From the NCBI GenBank assembly GCA_030041215.1, contig JASHOH010000036.1, positions 1 through 64,000 on the forward strand: DNA of 64,000 bases. Direction: 5' to 3'. Every line of letters starts with the position of its first letter. Position 1 is the stretch's first letter. Both the position numbers and the translations under genes were made by a program. The notes below the pieces were generated by a model. The model ran no database searches. It was not told where the DNA came from and worked only from the letters and a program-made list of their open reading frames with translations. Source of the DNA: Candidatus Sulfotelmatobacter sp. (GTDB lineage: Bacteria > Acidobacteriota > Terriglobia > Terriglobales > Acidobacteriaceae). Shown here piece after piece: positions 35,209 through 45,614 of the stretch.

Positions 35209-36075
35209 TTGAGCTGTAATCATACAAGTCGACTTTATTTCGCGGCGCTCCTCATCACGCTCCTCTGCATCTCTGCCTCCGCACAAATGAACAACGGCAT
35301 TATGTCGCCGCCTGCGAACACGCGCCCGCCGAAACTCGAAAACGTCGGCATCGAACAGCACCTCGACGCGCAAATCCCGCCCAGTCTCACTTTCCGTGAC
35401 GATACCGGCAAGCCGGTGAAGCTCGGAGATTATTTCGGCCGCAAGCCGATGATCCTCAACCTTGTCTACTACAACTGCACCATGCTCTGCGGCGAGGCGC
35501 TTGCCGGACTCGCCAGCGCCATGCGCCTGATCAAATTCGACGTGGGCAAGGAATTCGACGTCATCACCGTCAGCTTCGACCCGCGCGAAACGCCCGAAAT
35601 GGCCGCAGCCAAAAAGAAAGATTATGTCGACCGTTATGGACGTCCCGGCGCGACCCAGGGCTGGCATTTCCTGACCGGCCCGCCCGAATCGATCAACGCA
35701 CTGACCAAGGCAGTGGGCTTTCAATATCAATACGACGAGAAGACGAATCAGTTCGCGCACGCCACCGCAATTATGGTGCTAACGCCGCAAGGCCATATCT
35801 CACGATATTTCTACGGCGTCGAATTTCCGCCCAAAGACCTGCGCATGGGCCTGGTCGAAGCCTCGCAGAATAAAATCGGCAACGCGGTCGATGCTGTACT
35901 GCTCTATTGCTATCACTACGATCCGCAGACTGGAAAATACGGCGCCATCGTCACGAACATTCTGCGCCTGGCTGCAGGAGCGACAATTCTTCTGATCGGC
36001 GGCTTGCTGCTGATTCTCTGGCGCTTGGATCGTTCGGCAGCCAGGAAGACGGAAACGAAAACTCGATATGCTTAA
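35209..36075 (+). CDS. SCO1/SenC family copper chaperone, membrane-anchored
   Basis: A thioredoxin-like protein that helps assemble the CuA site of cytochrome oxidase. The copper ligands are present: CxxxC in 'YNCTMLCGEAL' and the histidine in 'NQFAHATAIMVL'. A signal sequence ('RLYFAALLITLLCISASAQ') and a C-terminal helix ('AAGATILLIGGLLLILW') give two membrane contacts. The start is uncertain: TTG 35209 gives a normal leader, while the frame is open from ATG 35062. The extra part is repeat-derived ('ggccccggaaggggcgaaag') and overlaps the previous gene. The stop overlaps ctaC by eight bases. Confidence 0.9.
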   Translation: MSCNHTSRLYFAALLITLLCISASAQMNNGIMSPPANTRPPKLENVGIEQHLDAQIPPSLTFRDDTGKPVKLGDYFGRKPMILNLVYYNCTMLCGEALAGLASAMRLIKFDVGKEFDVITVSFDPRETPEMAAAKKKDYVDRYGRPGATQGWHFLTGPPESINALTKAVGFQYQYDEKTNQFAHATAIMVLTPQGHISRYFYGVEFPPKDLRMGLVEASQNKIGNAVDAVLLYCYHYDPQTGKYGAIVTNILRLAAGATILLIGGLLLILWRLDRSAARKTETKTRYA

Positions 36076-37065
36076 CGATTTTCCATTATGGCCGCAGCAG
36101 GCCTCGACTCTCGCGCACCGCGTGGATGCGCTCTACATCTTCCTGCTCATCGTCACCGGCATGATGGCCCTGCTGGTGTGCACGCTGGTTATCGTCTTTG
36201 CGGCGCGATTCCGCAACCGCCCCGGTGTGCGCGCCGAGCAGATTGAAGGCTCGAACGCCCTCGAAATTACTTGGAGCGTCATTCCCTTCTTCGTCTTCAT
36301 GGTCATCTTTGCCTGGGGCGCGGTTGTCTATTTCAGCCAGCGAACCCCTCCCGCCGACGCAACCGAAGTTTATGTCGTCGCCAAGCAATGGATGTGGAAG
36401 GTCGAACACGCCGAGGGCCAGCGCGAAATCAACGAGCTGCATGTTCCCGTTGGCCGCGACGTCAAACTCATCATGACCTCGCAGGACGTCATTCACAGCT
36501 TCTACATTCCCGCATTCCGCGTGAAGCAGGACGTGCTGCCCGGCCGCTATACGGTCGAATGGTTTCGCGCGACCAAGCCGGGCACGTATCACCTATTCTG
36601 CGCCGAATATTGTGGCACGCAGCACTCCGGCATGGTGGGCGACATCGTTGTGCTCGAGCCCGCGCAATACGAGGCCTGGATCAACGGCGGCTCCAACGGC
36701 CCGCTCTCGGCGACCGGCGAAAAGATTTTTGCCGAACTCGGCTGCTCCACCTGCCATCGTACGGATATGCAGGGCCGCGGCCCGAACCTGCAAGGTGTCT
36801 ACGGTAAGCCTGTTGAACTCGCAGACGGACGCACCGTCACCGCCGACGAAAACTACTTGCGCGAGTGCATTCTCGATCCCGGCGCGAAGCGCGTGAAAGG
36901 ATTCCAGCCGATCATGCCCACATTTCAGGGCTTGGTTTCGGAGGAACAAGTAAACGCGCTGGTCGCCTATATCAAATCGATTTCTGAAACTAAACCAGCC
37001 GGCGGCATGAAGACCGCCAATGCCGGCGCGGCCAATCAACCGCAATCGAATGGAAGTCAGGTGCA

Positions 37066-37069
<4 letters not shown>
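36068..37069 (+). CDS. ctaC: Cytochrome c oxidase subunit II with fused cytochrome c (caa3 type)
   Basis: Two N-terminal helices are followed by the CuA cupredoxin domain. Its ligands are H143, C178, E180, C182, H186 and M189 in '[14 protein letters not shown]'. A class I cytochrome c domain has haem site C226-S-T-C229-H230 and a likely Met ligand in '[11 protein letters not shown]'. The fused haem domain is the mark of caa3 oxidases, which take electrons directly from an upstream complex. That fits the preceding ACIII genes. The stop overlaps the ctaD start by four bases (ATGA). Confidence 0.96.
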
Positions 37070-38722
<1,653 letters not shown>

Positions 38723-38730
<8 letters not shown>

Positions 38731-39436
38731 AGCTGAAACTGTAATGGGGTTACATCAGGAAGAATTGCAGCATCCCGAGCTGCTACATCATTTCGCCGAC
38801 GCGGAACAGCAGCGCAACTCGGCCAGCCTGGGCATGTGGGTTTTTCTGGGCACCGAAATTATGTTCTTTGGCGGAATGTTCTGCGCCTACCTGATTTATC
38901 GTCACTGGTACTTCGGCGACTTCGGCGCAGCCAGCAAATCGATCGACGCTACTTTGGGCGCGACCAATACCGCCGTCCTTATCTGCAGCAGCTTGACGGT
39001 CGTTCTCGCCGTGTGGGCCGCGCAAACCGCTCGCAAGACGTTGCTCGTCACGATGCTCACCATTACCATGCTCCTCGGCCTGGTGTTTCTTGGAATCAAA
39101 GCCAAAGAATACTCCGACAAATTCGAAGAGCATCACGTTCCCGGCGCGTCATTCAGCTTCAACAATGCCCCGCTTCCCCACCATCCCGGCCAGTACGCCA
39201 ACCCGCGTCATGCGCAAATTTTCTTTTCTCTCTATTTCATGATGACCGGCATCCACGCCCTGCACATGATCGTCGGCCTGGGGATTTTTTCCTGGCTACT
39301 CTGCATGTCGTGGAAAGGACGTTTCACGCCGACGTATTACACTCCCGTCGAAGTCGGGGGCCTTTACTGGCACTTCGTCGACATTGTTTGGATTTATCTA
39401 TTCCCATTGCTCTATTTGATTGACCGTCGCCGCTGA
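38723..39436 (+). CDS. ctaE: Cytochrome c oxidase subunit III
   Basis: The 237-residue protein has a polar N-terminus and about five to six membrane helices. Helix motifs include '[21 protein letters not shown]', '[19 protein letters not shown]' (one block each) and '[19 protein letters not shown]', and it ends with '[20 protein letters not shown]', the family C-terminus. It belongs to the short form used in caa3 and bacterial aa3 oxidases. The start at 38723 (TTG) overlaps the ctaD stop. Confidence 0.95.
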
Positions 39437-39442
39437 GGGTTT

Positions 39443-39751
39443 ATGGCTGAACACACTGCATCGAATCATTCGAAATCGTCACCGCTGAAGTTGTATTTCG
39501 GAGTGTGGGCAACGCTGCTGGTGCTCACCTTCGTCACGTACGAAGTCTCGCTCGTTGACCTCGGCCCCTTCAACTCCGTTGTTGCGCTCGTAATCGCGTC
39601 GATCAAGGCCACCCTGGTCGCGCTTTTCTTCATGCACGTCTGGCACGCCAGCGAAAAGCTCACCAAGCTGGTGATCGTAGCTGCCGTCTTCTTTCTGCTA
39701 CTGCTGTTAGGCCTGACGATGACCGACTACGCGACCCGTCCCTGGAGCTGA
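39443..39751 (+). CDS. ctaF: Cytochrome c oxidase subunit IV (CyoD/CtaF-like)
   Basis: A 102-residue protein with three hydrophobic segments and 'LYFGVWATLLVLTFVTYEVS', 'VVALVIASIKATLVALFFMH' and 'LGLTMTDYATRPWS'. The K-A-x-L-V-A-L-F-F-M-H pattern is the hallmark of prokaryotic COX subunit IV. It starts six bases after ctaE and ends the respiratory cluster. No clear terminator follows. Confidence 0.9.
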   Translation: MAEHTASNHSKSSPLKLYFGVWATLLVLTFVTYEVSLVDLGPFNSVVALVIASIKATLVALFFMHVWHASEKLTKLVIVAAVFFLLLLLGLTMTDYATRPWS

Positions 39752-39853
39752 ATCTATCTGCAGCACAATATTTCGTACGAGATGGCGTTACCCGATGAAA
39801 CCCTGCGTGCTCTGTGTTGAATTCCTTTAATGTGTGGGCTGCTCAGCCCTCGC

Positions 39854-39895
39854 GTGACCCACATCACAGGCTCTCGTGCCGTTCTGCGATATACT
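39854..39895 (+). promoter_or_regulatory. Candidate Crp/Fnr-type site at -41.5 with TATACT -10 box
   Basis: GTGA-N6-TCAC (39854-39867) matches the core of the Crp/Fnr-family operator. Its centre lies 41.5 bases before a start predicted at about 39902 from the -10 box TATACT (39890-39895). No recognisable -35 box is present, which is what an activator-dependent (class II) promoter shows. It would drive the FAD/Fe-S dehydrogenase gene at 40073 through a 170-base leader that contains a repeat hairpin. Confidence 0.5.
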
Positions 39896-39973
39896 CGCGC
39901 CGTCTATCTGGATCAGGTCCGAAAAAGCTTGGTCGCGCAATTGGAAGCTGCGATGACCTCCCTTTGTGACCGG

Positions 39974-40013
39974 GGGGTGCCCCACTTCTCGCCTCTTTTG
40001 CGAGAAGTGGGAA
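39974..40013 (+). repeat. 'cccacttctcgc' family hairpin in the leader of the FAD/Fe-S dehydrogenase gene
   Basis: Perfect 12-base arms at 39981-39992 and 40000-40011 surround a 7-base loop and are preceded by 'ggggtg'. This is the same unit as in actE (32588-32628) and the cysteine-desulfurase-like gene. Confidence 0.85.
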
Positions 40014-40072
40014 CTCGGTGACACAAAAGAAGCCAGCGGTAGCAGTTTCCCGAATCATGAAGGAGTTGCGGC

Positions 40073-43000
40073 ATGTCCAGCACTTTTGTCGAGTCGCCTT
40101 CTACAAAATCAACCCTACCTGTGGACGCCTTCGCCCTTGCCGAATCCCTGCGCGCCACGATCCAGGGCGAAGTCCGCTTCGATTCGAGCGCCCGCGCACT
40201 CTACGCCACCGATGGCTCCAACTACCGCCAGGTCCCGATCGGCGTCGTCATTCCGCGCGACAACGACGATGTTGAATCCACTGTCGCCCTCTGCCGCGAA
40301 TTCGGCGCGCCGCTTCTCTGCCGTGGCGGAGGCACTTCGCTCGCCGGCCAATGCTGCAACGTCGCCGTCGTTCTCGATTTCTCGAAGTACATGAACTCGA
40401 TCCTCGAGATCGATCCGACCCGCCGCATCGCCCGCGTGCAGCCCGGAGTCATCCTCGATCATCTCCGCGCCGCCGCCGAAAAGCACCATCTCACCTTCGC
40501 TCCCGACCCAGCCACCCACGACCGCTGCACGCTCGGCGGCATGATCGGCAACAACTCCTGCGGCGTCCACTCCGTCATGGCCGGCAAAACTGACGACAAC
40601 ATCGAGGCGCTCGAAGTCCTCACCTACGACGGCGTGCGCATGAAAGTCGGCCCAACACCGAGTTCGGAACTCGAAAGCATCCTCCGCGAAGGCACCGTCC
40701 GTGGCCAGATTTATACCAATCTAAAAACCATTTCAGACAAATACGGCGATCGCGTTCGCAGCGGATTTCCCAACATTCCCCGCCGCGTCTCCGGCTACAA
40801 CTTGCAATATCTTCTTCCGGAAAACGGCTTCCACGTTGCCCGCGCGCTCGTCGGCTCGGAAGGAACCTGTGTCACGATTCTCGAAGCTACCTGCCGTCTC
40901 GTCCAAAGCCCTCCCGAGCGCGTGCTTCTGGTTCTCGCGTATCCCGATGTGTACCAGTGCGCCGACCATGTCCCCGAAATCATGCAGCACAAGCCCATCG
41001 GACTCGAAGGTTTTGACGATCTCCTCGTCCACTACACGCGCGTGAAAAAAATCAACTCCGAGGGCCTCGCGCTTCTTCCCGATGGCGGAGGATGGCTGCT
41101 GGTCGAATTCGGCGCGCAAACCGCCGCCGAAGCCGAATCGCAAGCCCGCGGATTGATGCAGTCGCTCGCTCGCACCGCCAACCCTCCCCAGATGCGCCTC
41201 TGCGACAAGAATCAGGCAAAGCTCGTCTGGGTAGTTCGTGAGTCCAGCCTCGGCGCAACTTCGCACGTCCCCGGCGAAGACCTCAACTGGGAAGGCTGGG
41301 AGGACGCCGCCGTCGCTCCCGAAAAACTCGGCGGCTATCTTCGCGATCTGCGAAAGATGTTCGCCGCCTACGGCTATAAAGGTTCCCTCTACGGGCACTT
41401 CGGCCACGGCTGCGTGCACACGCGCATCAACTTCGATCTGCAATCGAAAGAGGGCATCGCCAAGTTTCGCCGCTTCATGGAAGAAGCCGCCGATCTTGTC
41501 GTCAGCTATGGCGGATCGATCTCCGGCGAGCACGGCGACGGTCAGTCCCGCGGCGAACTATTGCCGAAAATGTTCGGGCCGGAATTAATGCAGGCGTTTC
41601 GTGAATTCAAATCGGCCTGGGATCCCGCATGGAAAATGAATCCAGGCAAGCTCATCGATCCCTACAAGCTCGATGAAAACTTACGCCTCGGTGCGAACTA
41701 TGCTCCATGGGAGCCGGAAACTCATTTCAAGTTCGAAGCCGACCACGGCAGCCTCGCCGAAGCCACGCTGCGCTGCGTGGGCGTAGGCAAGTGCCGCCAC
41801 TCCGAAGGTGGCGTGATGTGCCCGAGCTATCGCGCCACGATGGAAGAAGAACACTCCACTCGCGGCCGAGCTCATCTTCTCTGGGAAATGACACAACGCG
41901 AAGTCATCCGCGATGGTTGGCGCAGCGAGGAAGTGAAAAAGTCGCTCGACCTCTGCCTCGCCTGCAAAGGCTGCAAAAGCGACTGCCCCGTCGGCGTCGA
42001 CGTCGCGACGTACAAATCCGAATTTCTTTCTCACTACTACGAAGGCCGCGTGCGCCCCGTTAGCGCCTACGCCTTCGGCAATATCGATCTGTGGGCGCGT
42101 GCAGCATCGAAATTTCCAGGCCTTGTCAACCTGACCACGCAGCTTCCCATCCTGCGCGAAATTTCAAAACTCGCAGCCGGCATCCCGCTCGAGCGCTCCA
42201 TCCCCGCCTTCGCCCCAGAAACTTTCAAAGACTGGTTTTTCCGCACGCGGCCTAAAACCGATCGTGTAGGGACAGCCGCCCTCGGCTGTCCGGCGGAGCG
42301 AAGCTCCGCAGCGCCGGAGTGGAAGAGCGGCGCTTCAGCGCCGCGTCAGCGTTCTGGGTTGAATGCGGGCTTTAGCCCCAGCGATTTTGGGCGGCGCAGC
42401 GCTTCCAGCGCTGCGATTAATGCTTCCCTTTCAGAAGGGGCTTTAGCCCCTGAGGTCCTCCTCTGGCCCGACACCTTCGCCAACTACTTCCGCCCCAGCA
42501 TCGCCCAAGCCGCCACTGAAGTCCTCGAAGCCGCCGGCTTCCGCGTGCTCGTCCCCAAGCCTCACCTTTGCTGCGGACGCCCCCTCTACGACCACGGCAT
42601 GCTCGATCGCGCGAAATCGCTGCTGCTGCAAATCCTCGACACCCTCCAACCCGAAATCGAAGCCGGCATCCCTGTCGTCGGACTCGAACCAAGCTGCGTC
42701 GCCGTCTTCCGCGACGAGCTTGTCAATCTCTTCCCGCACGACGAGCGTGCCCAGACGCTCTCGCGTCAGACTTTCCTACTCAGCGAATTCCTCGAAACTT
42801 ACGCTAAAGATTCCCCGCTGCCGCGCCTGAACCGCAAAGCCCTGCTCCACGGCCACTGCCATCAGAAATCGATCATGAAGATGACCGCCGAAGAATCCAT
42901 CCTGCGGCGCATCGGTGTCGACTTCACCATTCCCGCGCCCGGATGCTGCGGCATGGCCGGCTCGTTCGGCTTCGAGCGCGACAAGTATGATGTGTCGGTC

Positions 43001-43312
43001 GCCATCGGCGAGCTCGAACTCATGCCCGCCGTGCGCCATGCCCCGGATGACTGGCTGATCATCGCCAACGGCTTCAGTTGCCGCGAACAGATCGCCCAAG
43101 GCTCAGATCGTCAAGCTCTGCACCTGGCCGAAGTTCTGCAAATGGCTTTGAACGGTGAACAATTGCTGGATGGCGACCGTTACCCCGAATCGGCGCTTAC
43201 CCGCCGCCATGAACGGGAGGTGAAGCGATCGATGCAGCGTGCTGGAGTGGGACTTGCGGCAGTCGCGGCGGGCGTGGCTGTTCTGTGGGCGTTCAGTAGA
43301 AAACAAACTTAA
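40073..43312 (+). CDS. FAD-linked oxidase fused to Fe-S (GlcD-GlcF-like) dehydrogenase
   Basis: A 1,079-residue fusion. The N-terminal half is a VAO-type FAD enzyme: 'LLCRGGGTSLAGQCCN', 'GMIGNNSCGVHSVMAGKT', 'GSEGTCVTILEA' and 'GHFGHGCVHTRIN' with 'GEHGDGQSRGELL'. Then come two [4Fe-4S] motifs ('CRHSEGGVMCPSYRAT' and 'CLACKGCKSDCPVG') and two CCG domains ('CCGRPLYDHGM' and 'CCGMAGSFGFE'). It resembles glycolate or D-lactate dehydrogenases that pass electrons to the quinone pool; the substrate is not certain. A C-terminal hydrophobic helix ('LAAVAAGVAVLWAF') may anchor it. The start at 40073 has AAGGAG eight bases upstream. About 65 residues near 729-793 are a repeat insert. Confidence 0.9.
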   Translation: MSSTFVESPSTKSTLPVDAFALAESLRATIQGEVRFDSSARALYATDGSNYRQVPIGVVIPRDNDDVESTVALCREFGAPLLCRGGGTSLAGQCCNVAVVLDFSKYMNSILEIDPTRRIARVQPGVILDHLRAAAEKHHLTFAPDPATHDRCTLGGMIGNNSCGVHSVMAGKTDDNIEALEVLTYDGVRMKVGPTPSSELESILREGTVRGQIYTNLKTISDKYGDRVRSGFPNIPRRVSGYNLQYLLPENGFHVARALVGSEGTCVTILEATCRLVQSPPERVLLVLAYPDVYQCADHVPEIMQHKPIGLEGFDDLLVHYTRVKKINSEGLALLPDGGGWLLVEFGAQTAAEAESQARGLMQSLARTANPPQMRLCDKNQAKLVWVVRESSLGATSHVPGEDLNWEGWEDAAVAPEKLGGYLRDLRKMFAAYGYKGSLYGHFGHGCVHTRINFDLQSKEGIAKFRRFMEEAADLVVSYGGSISGEHGDGQSRGELLPKMFGPELMQAFREFKSAWDPAWKMNPGKLIDPYKLDENLRLGANYAPWEPETHFKFEADHGSLAEATLRCVGVGKCRHSEGGVMCPSYRATMEEEHSTRGRAHLLWEMTQREVIRDGWRSEEVKKSLDLCLACKGCKSDCPVGVDVATYKSEFLSHYYEGRVRPVSAYAFGNIDLWARAASKFPGLVNLTTQLPILREISKLAAGIPLERSIPAFAPETFKDWFFRTRPKTDRVGTAALGCPAERSSAAPEWKSGASAPRQRSGLNAGFSPSDFGRRSASSAAINASLSEGALAPEVLLWPDTFANYFRPSIAQAATEVLEAAGFRVLVPKPHLCCGRPLYDHGMLDRAKSLLLQILDTLQPEIEAGIPVVGLEPSCVAVFRDELVNLFPHDERAQTLSRQTFLLSEFLETYAKDSPLPRLNRKALLHGHCHQKSIMKMTAEESILRRIGVDFTIPAPGCCGMAGSFGFERDKYDVSVAIGELELMPAVRHAPDDWLIIANGFSCREQIAQGSDRQALHLAEVLQMALNGEQLLDGDRYPESALTRRHEREVKRSMQRAGVGLAAVAAGVAVLWAFSRKQT
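42262..42455 (+). repeat. ~195-bp in-frame repeat cluster inside the FAD/Fe-S dehydrogenase gene
   Basis: It consists of a full 28-bp family copy (42266-42293), the hairpin 'cggagcgaagctccg', then modules 'gcggcgcttcagcgccgc'-like, 'gggctttagcccc', 'cagcgcttccagcgctg' and 'ggggctttagcccc' (42437-42450). It is translated as low-complexity Ala/Ser/Arg-rich sequence between 'WFFRTRP' and 'EVLLWPDTFANYF', without a stop. Confidence 0.88.
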
Positions 43313-43395
43313 ATGGGCGGCGAAAAATTCTTGGTTTGACTATTTACTCCTCTCCATCCCGTAAAATCGTCGACATCAAAGCACGATGACAAGCC

Positions 43396-43818
43396 ATGCG
43401 CCGATCACGTTTAATCTTCGATGTTTTTCAGATCGCGAGCGTCGCGCTCCTTTTTCTATATCTTTTCAGCCGACGCGGGCCTTGGGACGCCCAGCGCGAT
43501 CTCGGCATGGCGCTTATTTTGATAGGGCTTCTAGGAATTGCAATAGCCCGCTTCCAACTGGGAGGATCATTCTCAATTGTGCCGCAGGCCCGCCAATTAG
43601 TGACGCATGGGCTATATTCGAGAATTCGCAATCCTATTTACTTCTTCGGTACGATTCTTTTCGCGGGCTTGATCATCTTCCTGCACCGTCCCATCCTCTG
43701 GATTCTCTTCGTGGTAATGGTTATTCTGCAGATTATCCGCGCCCGCCGCGAGGCTCAAGTGCTCGAGGCAGCATTCGGAGACGCGTATCGCGAGTATCGA
43801 CGGAAGACGTGGTTTTAA
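43396..43818 (+). CDS. Isoprenylcysteine carboxyl methyltransferase-like membrane protein
   Basis: The 140-residue protein has four hydrophobic segments and the ICMT/PEMT-type C-terminal signature: 'LVTHGLYSRIRNPIYFFGTI' (SAM-binding RxP region), a long hydrophobic pair, then 'EAQVLEAAFGDAYREYRRKTWF' (E-x-x-L-x-x-x-F-G-x-x-Y-x-x-Y). Such bacterial proteins methylate small or lipid-like substrates, mostly unknown. It is 84 bases after the dehydrogenase gene. The start is ATG 43396. Confidence 0.85.
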   Translation: MRRSRLIFDVFQIASVALLFLYLFSRRGPWDAQRDLGMALILIGLLGIAIARFQLGGSFSIVPQARQLVTHGLYSRIRNPIYFFGTILFAGLIIFLHRPILWILFVVMVILQIIRARREAQVLEAAFGDAYREYRRKTWF

Positions 43819-43963
43819 GTGATTAAGCCTTGTGTAATCAGCAACTTACCTCTGCTCTGGCCCATTCCGCTCGTTTTCTGGGAAAATAGATGGATGGCAA
43901 CGGCCGCAGCAAACTGGCCGTTACCCACGACCGCATTTTGCGCCCTTCAGAAAGCTGACCGTT

Positions 43964-45148
43964 ATGGAAGCCGAAAACACAACTGTCTTGGCCCCTCCGC
44001 AGCCCGCCGCCGCGAAAGTTCCCCCGGAGGCCTTGCCCACCCTTGTCTCCACCAAGCCTCCCGACGCTCCGCTGTGCGGTTCTGTGCTCGTTCTCATCCA
44101 GTTCGACGTGTGCGAGGAGATCCGTCTCGACCAGCTCCGCGACATCCTCGGCGCACGCACTACCGCGACCACGTTCAAGCATTCCGCTCCCGGATACGTC
44201 CGCTATCAGCGTCCTCCGATCGAAGAACCACTCGAACCGCTCGTTCTCGAATCCGGCGAGGGACTGCAAGGCGAAATTAGATACTTCGACTACGGTATTG
44301 TCAGCGTGGTCTTTGAACTTCCCTTCTCTGGCGACTGGGATAAGCTCGTCCAGCTTTCCAGCCGTTGGGTTTGGGACACCAACTTCGAAAGCCTCGCCAC
44401 TCGCATCATTAAGCAAAAGCTCGAGCGCGCCGCGCCCGCGCTGGTCAAGCCTTACATCAGCGAGTGGCTGCGCGAAGACTACTTCATCTTCCATCTTCGC
44501 GAAATCGCCGGCTCGCCCTCGGCGAATGACCTGCTCGCAAAGCAAGGCCCTTACATCGCGCAGGTCGTCCGCGGAGAATCACAAACGCTCTCCGACGGCG
44601 AGCGCCAGGAAATTCTCCAGTCCCGCATCTCGTATTATGCCAACGACCTCGCCGTCATTGGATGGAACGCTGCCTTCATTTACGACACGCCCTCGGGCGC
44701 TGAAACCGCCATTCAGCTTCTTCAGTACGCCAACTCGCAGCTCCTCGAGTTCCGCCACTACGACGACCTGCTCAGCCGGGAACTCGAAAACGTCTACGCC
44801 TTCCTCGACCGCGGAGGTCACAGCATGTGGTCGCGCTGGCGCACCGCCCGCGCTGCCAGCAAGCTGCTCACTGTTCTGATTGACGTCGGCGAACTCACCG
44901 AGCGCGCCGACAACGCCATCAAGTTCCTCAGCGACATGTTCTCCGCGCGCCTCTACAAACTGGCCGCGCAGAAAGTCGGGGTTCCCGACTACAAAGACCT
45001 CGTCCAGCAAAAGTTGAGGACCGCCGAAGAGCTCTACCGCTTCATGGTCGACCAATTCAACCAAAGCCGCGCTTTTGTGCTGGAGTTGATGGTCGTTGTG
45101 ATTTTGATTATTGAGCTGATCTGGATCTTCCGAGGCAAACCGATCTAG
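43964..45148 (+). CDS. RMD1/DUF155 family protein with C-terminal membrane helix
   Basis: A 394-residue protein. The DUF155 core includes 'YFDYGIVSVVFELPFSG', 'FHLREIAGSPSANDLLAKQG', 'SYYANDLAVIGWNAAFIYDT' and 'LLQYANSQLLEFRHYDDLL'. It ends in one hydrophobic segment, 'FVLELMVVVILIIELIWIF', preceded by a helical, charged region. The family is named after yeast RMD1, and its bacterial members have no settled function. It starts at ATG 43964 and is followed by a 466-base gap without a gene. Confidence 0.8.
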   Translation: MEAENTTVLAPPQPAAAKVPPEALPTLVSTKPPDAPLCGSVLVLIQFDVCEEIRLDQLRDILGARTTATTFKHSAPGYVRYQRPPIEEPLEPLVLESGEGLQGEIRYFDYGIVSVVFELPFSGDWDKLVQLSSRWVWDTNFESLATRIIKQKLERAAPALVKPYISEWLREDYFIFHLREIAGSPSANDLLAKQGPYIAQVVRGESQTLSDGERQEILQSRISYYANDLAVIGWNAAFIYDTPSGAETAIQLLQYANSQLLEFRHYDDLLSRELENVYAFLDRGGHSMWSRWRTARAASKLLTVLIDVGELTERADNAIKFLSDMFSARLYKLAAQKVGVPDYKDLVQQKLRTAEELYRFMVDQFNQSRAFVLELMVVVILIIELIWIFRGKPI

Positions 45149-45614
45149 GAAACAAGCTGCATGACGATTGCATGCGATGTCATTCCGAACCGTTCCGCAG
45201 GACCGGTGAGGAACCTGCTGTTCGCCCGTGTCTCAGGTCGTGGCGCGGGGCGAAAGAAACGCTCTCACGCGCAGGTAGTGTCTTAAACTGTTAGGACACT
45301 ACCCACGCGCAAACGCTAATATTTTTCCACAACCATCCACGTTAATTATCCTTGCGCAAACCAATAATCCATGCAATTATAGTCTCGGAAAAGCAAGGCT
45401 TTACTCTGCCCAACCGCCGATAAGCCCTAGATTGGGCAGCAAGCTCTTTGTTATCTAATATTTGCCCATAACCCTTTTGGGCTCTAATATTTGTAAGGAT
45501 TTTCCGCGTAACCCTCTGATTCCACACGACCGGGGGTGGGGGGAGGGGTACCGGCCATTATAAAGTGGTTAATACTAAATTAGCTTTCAGTAAACCAGTA
45601 AAATTCCACCTGAC
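45149..45614. other. Gene-free gap: hairpin, AT-rich stretch and G-rich motif
   Basis: From left to right: a 'cattccgaaccgttccgcag' repeat type (45181 on); an inverted pair agtgtc...gacact around 45277-45300; an AT-rich stretch (about 45310-45500), unlike the GC-rich flanks; a G-rich run 'ggggtggggggagggg' near 45534-45549; then an AT-rich leader up to the TTG start at 45615. A minus-strand 61-residue frame at 45342-45527 (MWNQRVTRKI...) is possible but has no recognisable family. The G-rich run recurs in inverted form near 63375. Confidence 0.5.

Noticed and set aside
40733-41533. 266-codon minus-strand frame
   Set aside because: Opposite the FAD-binding domain of the dehydrogenase; no motifs and no ribosome site.
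45342-45527. 61-codon minus-strand frame in the AT-rich gap
   Set aside because: It has no ribosome site or family likeness; it is mentioned in the gap description only.
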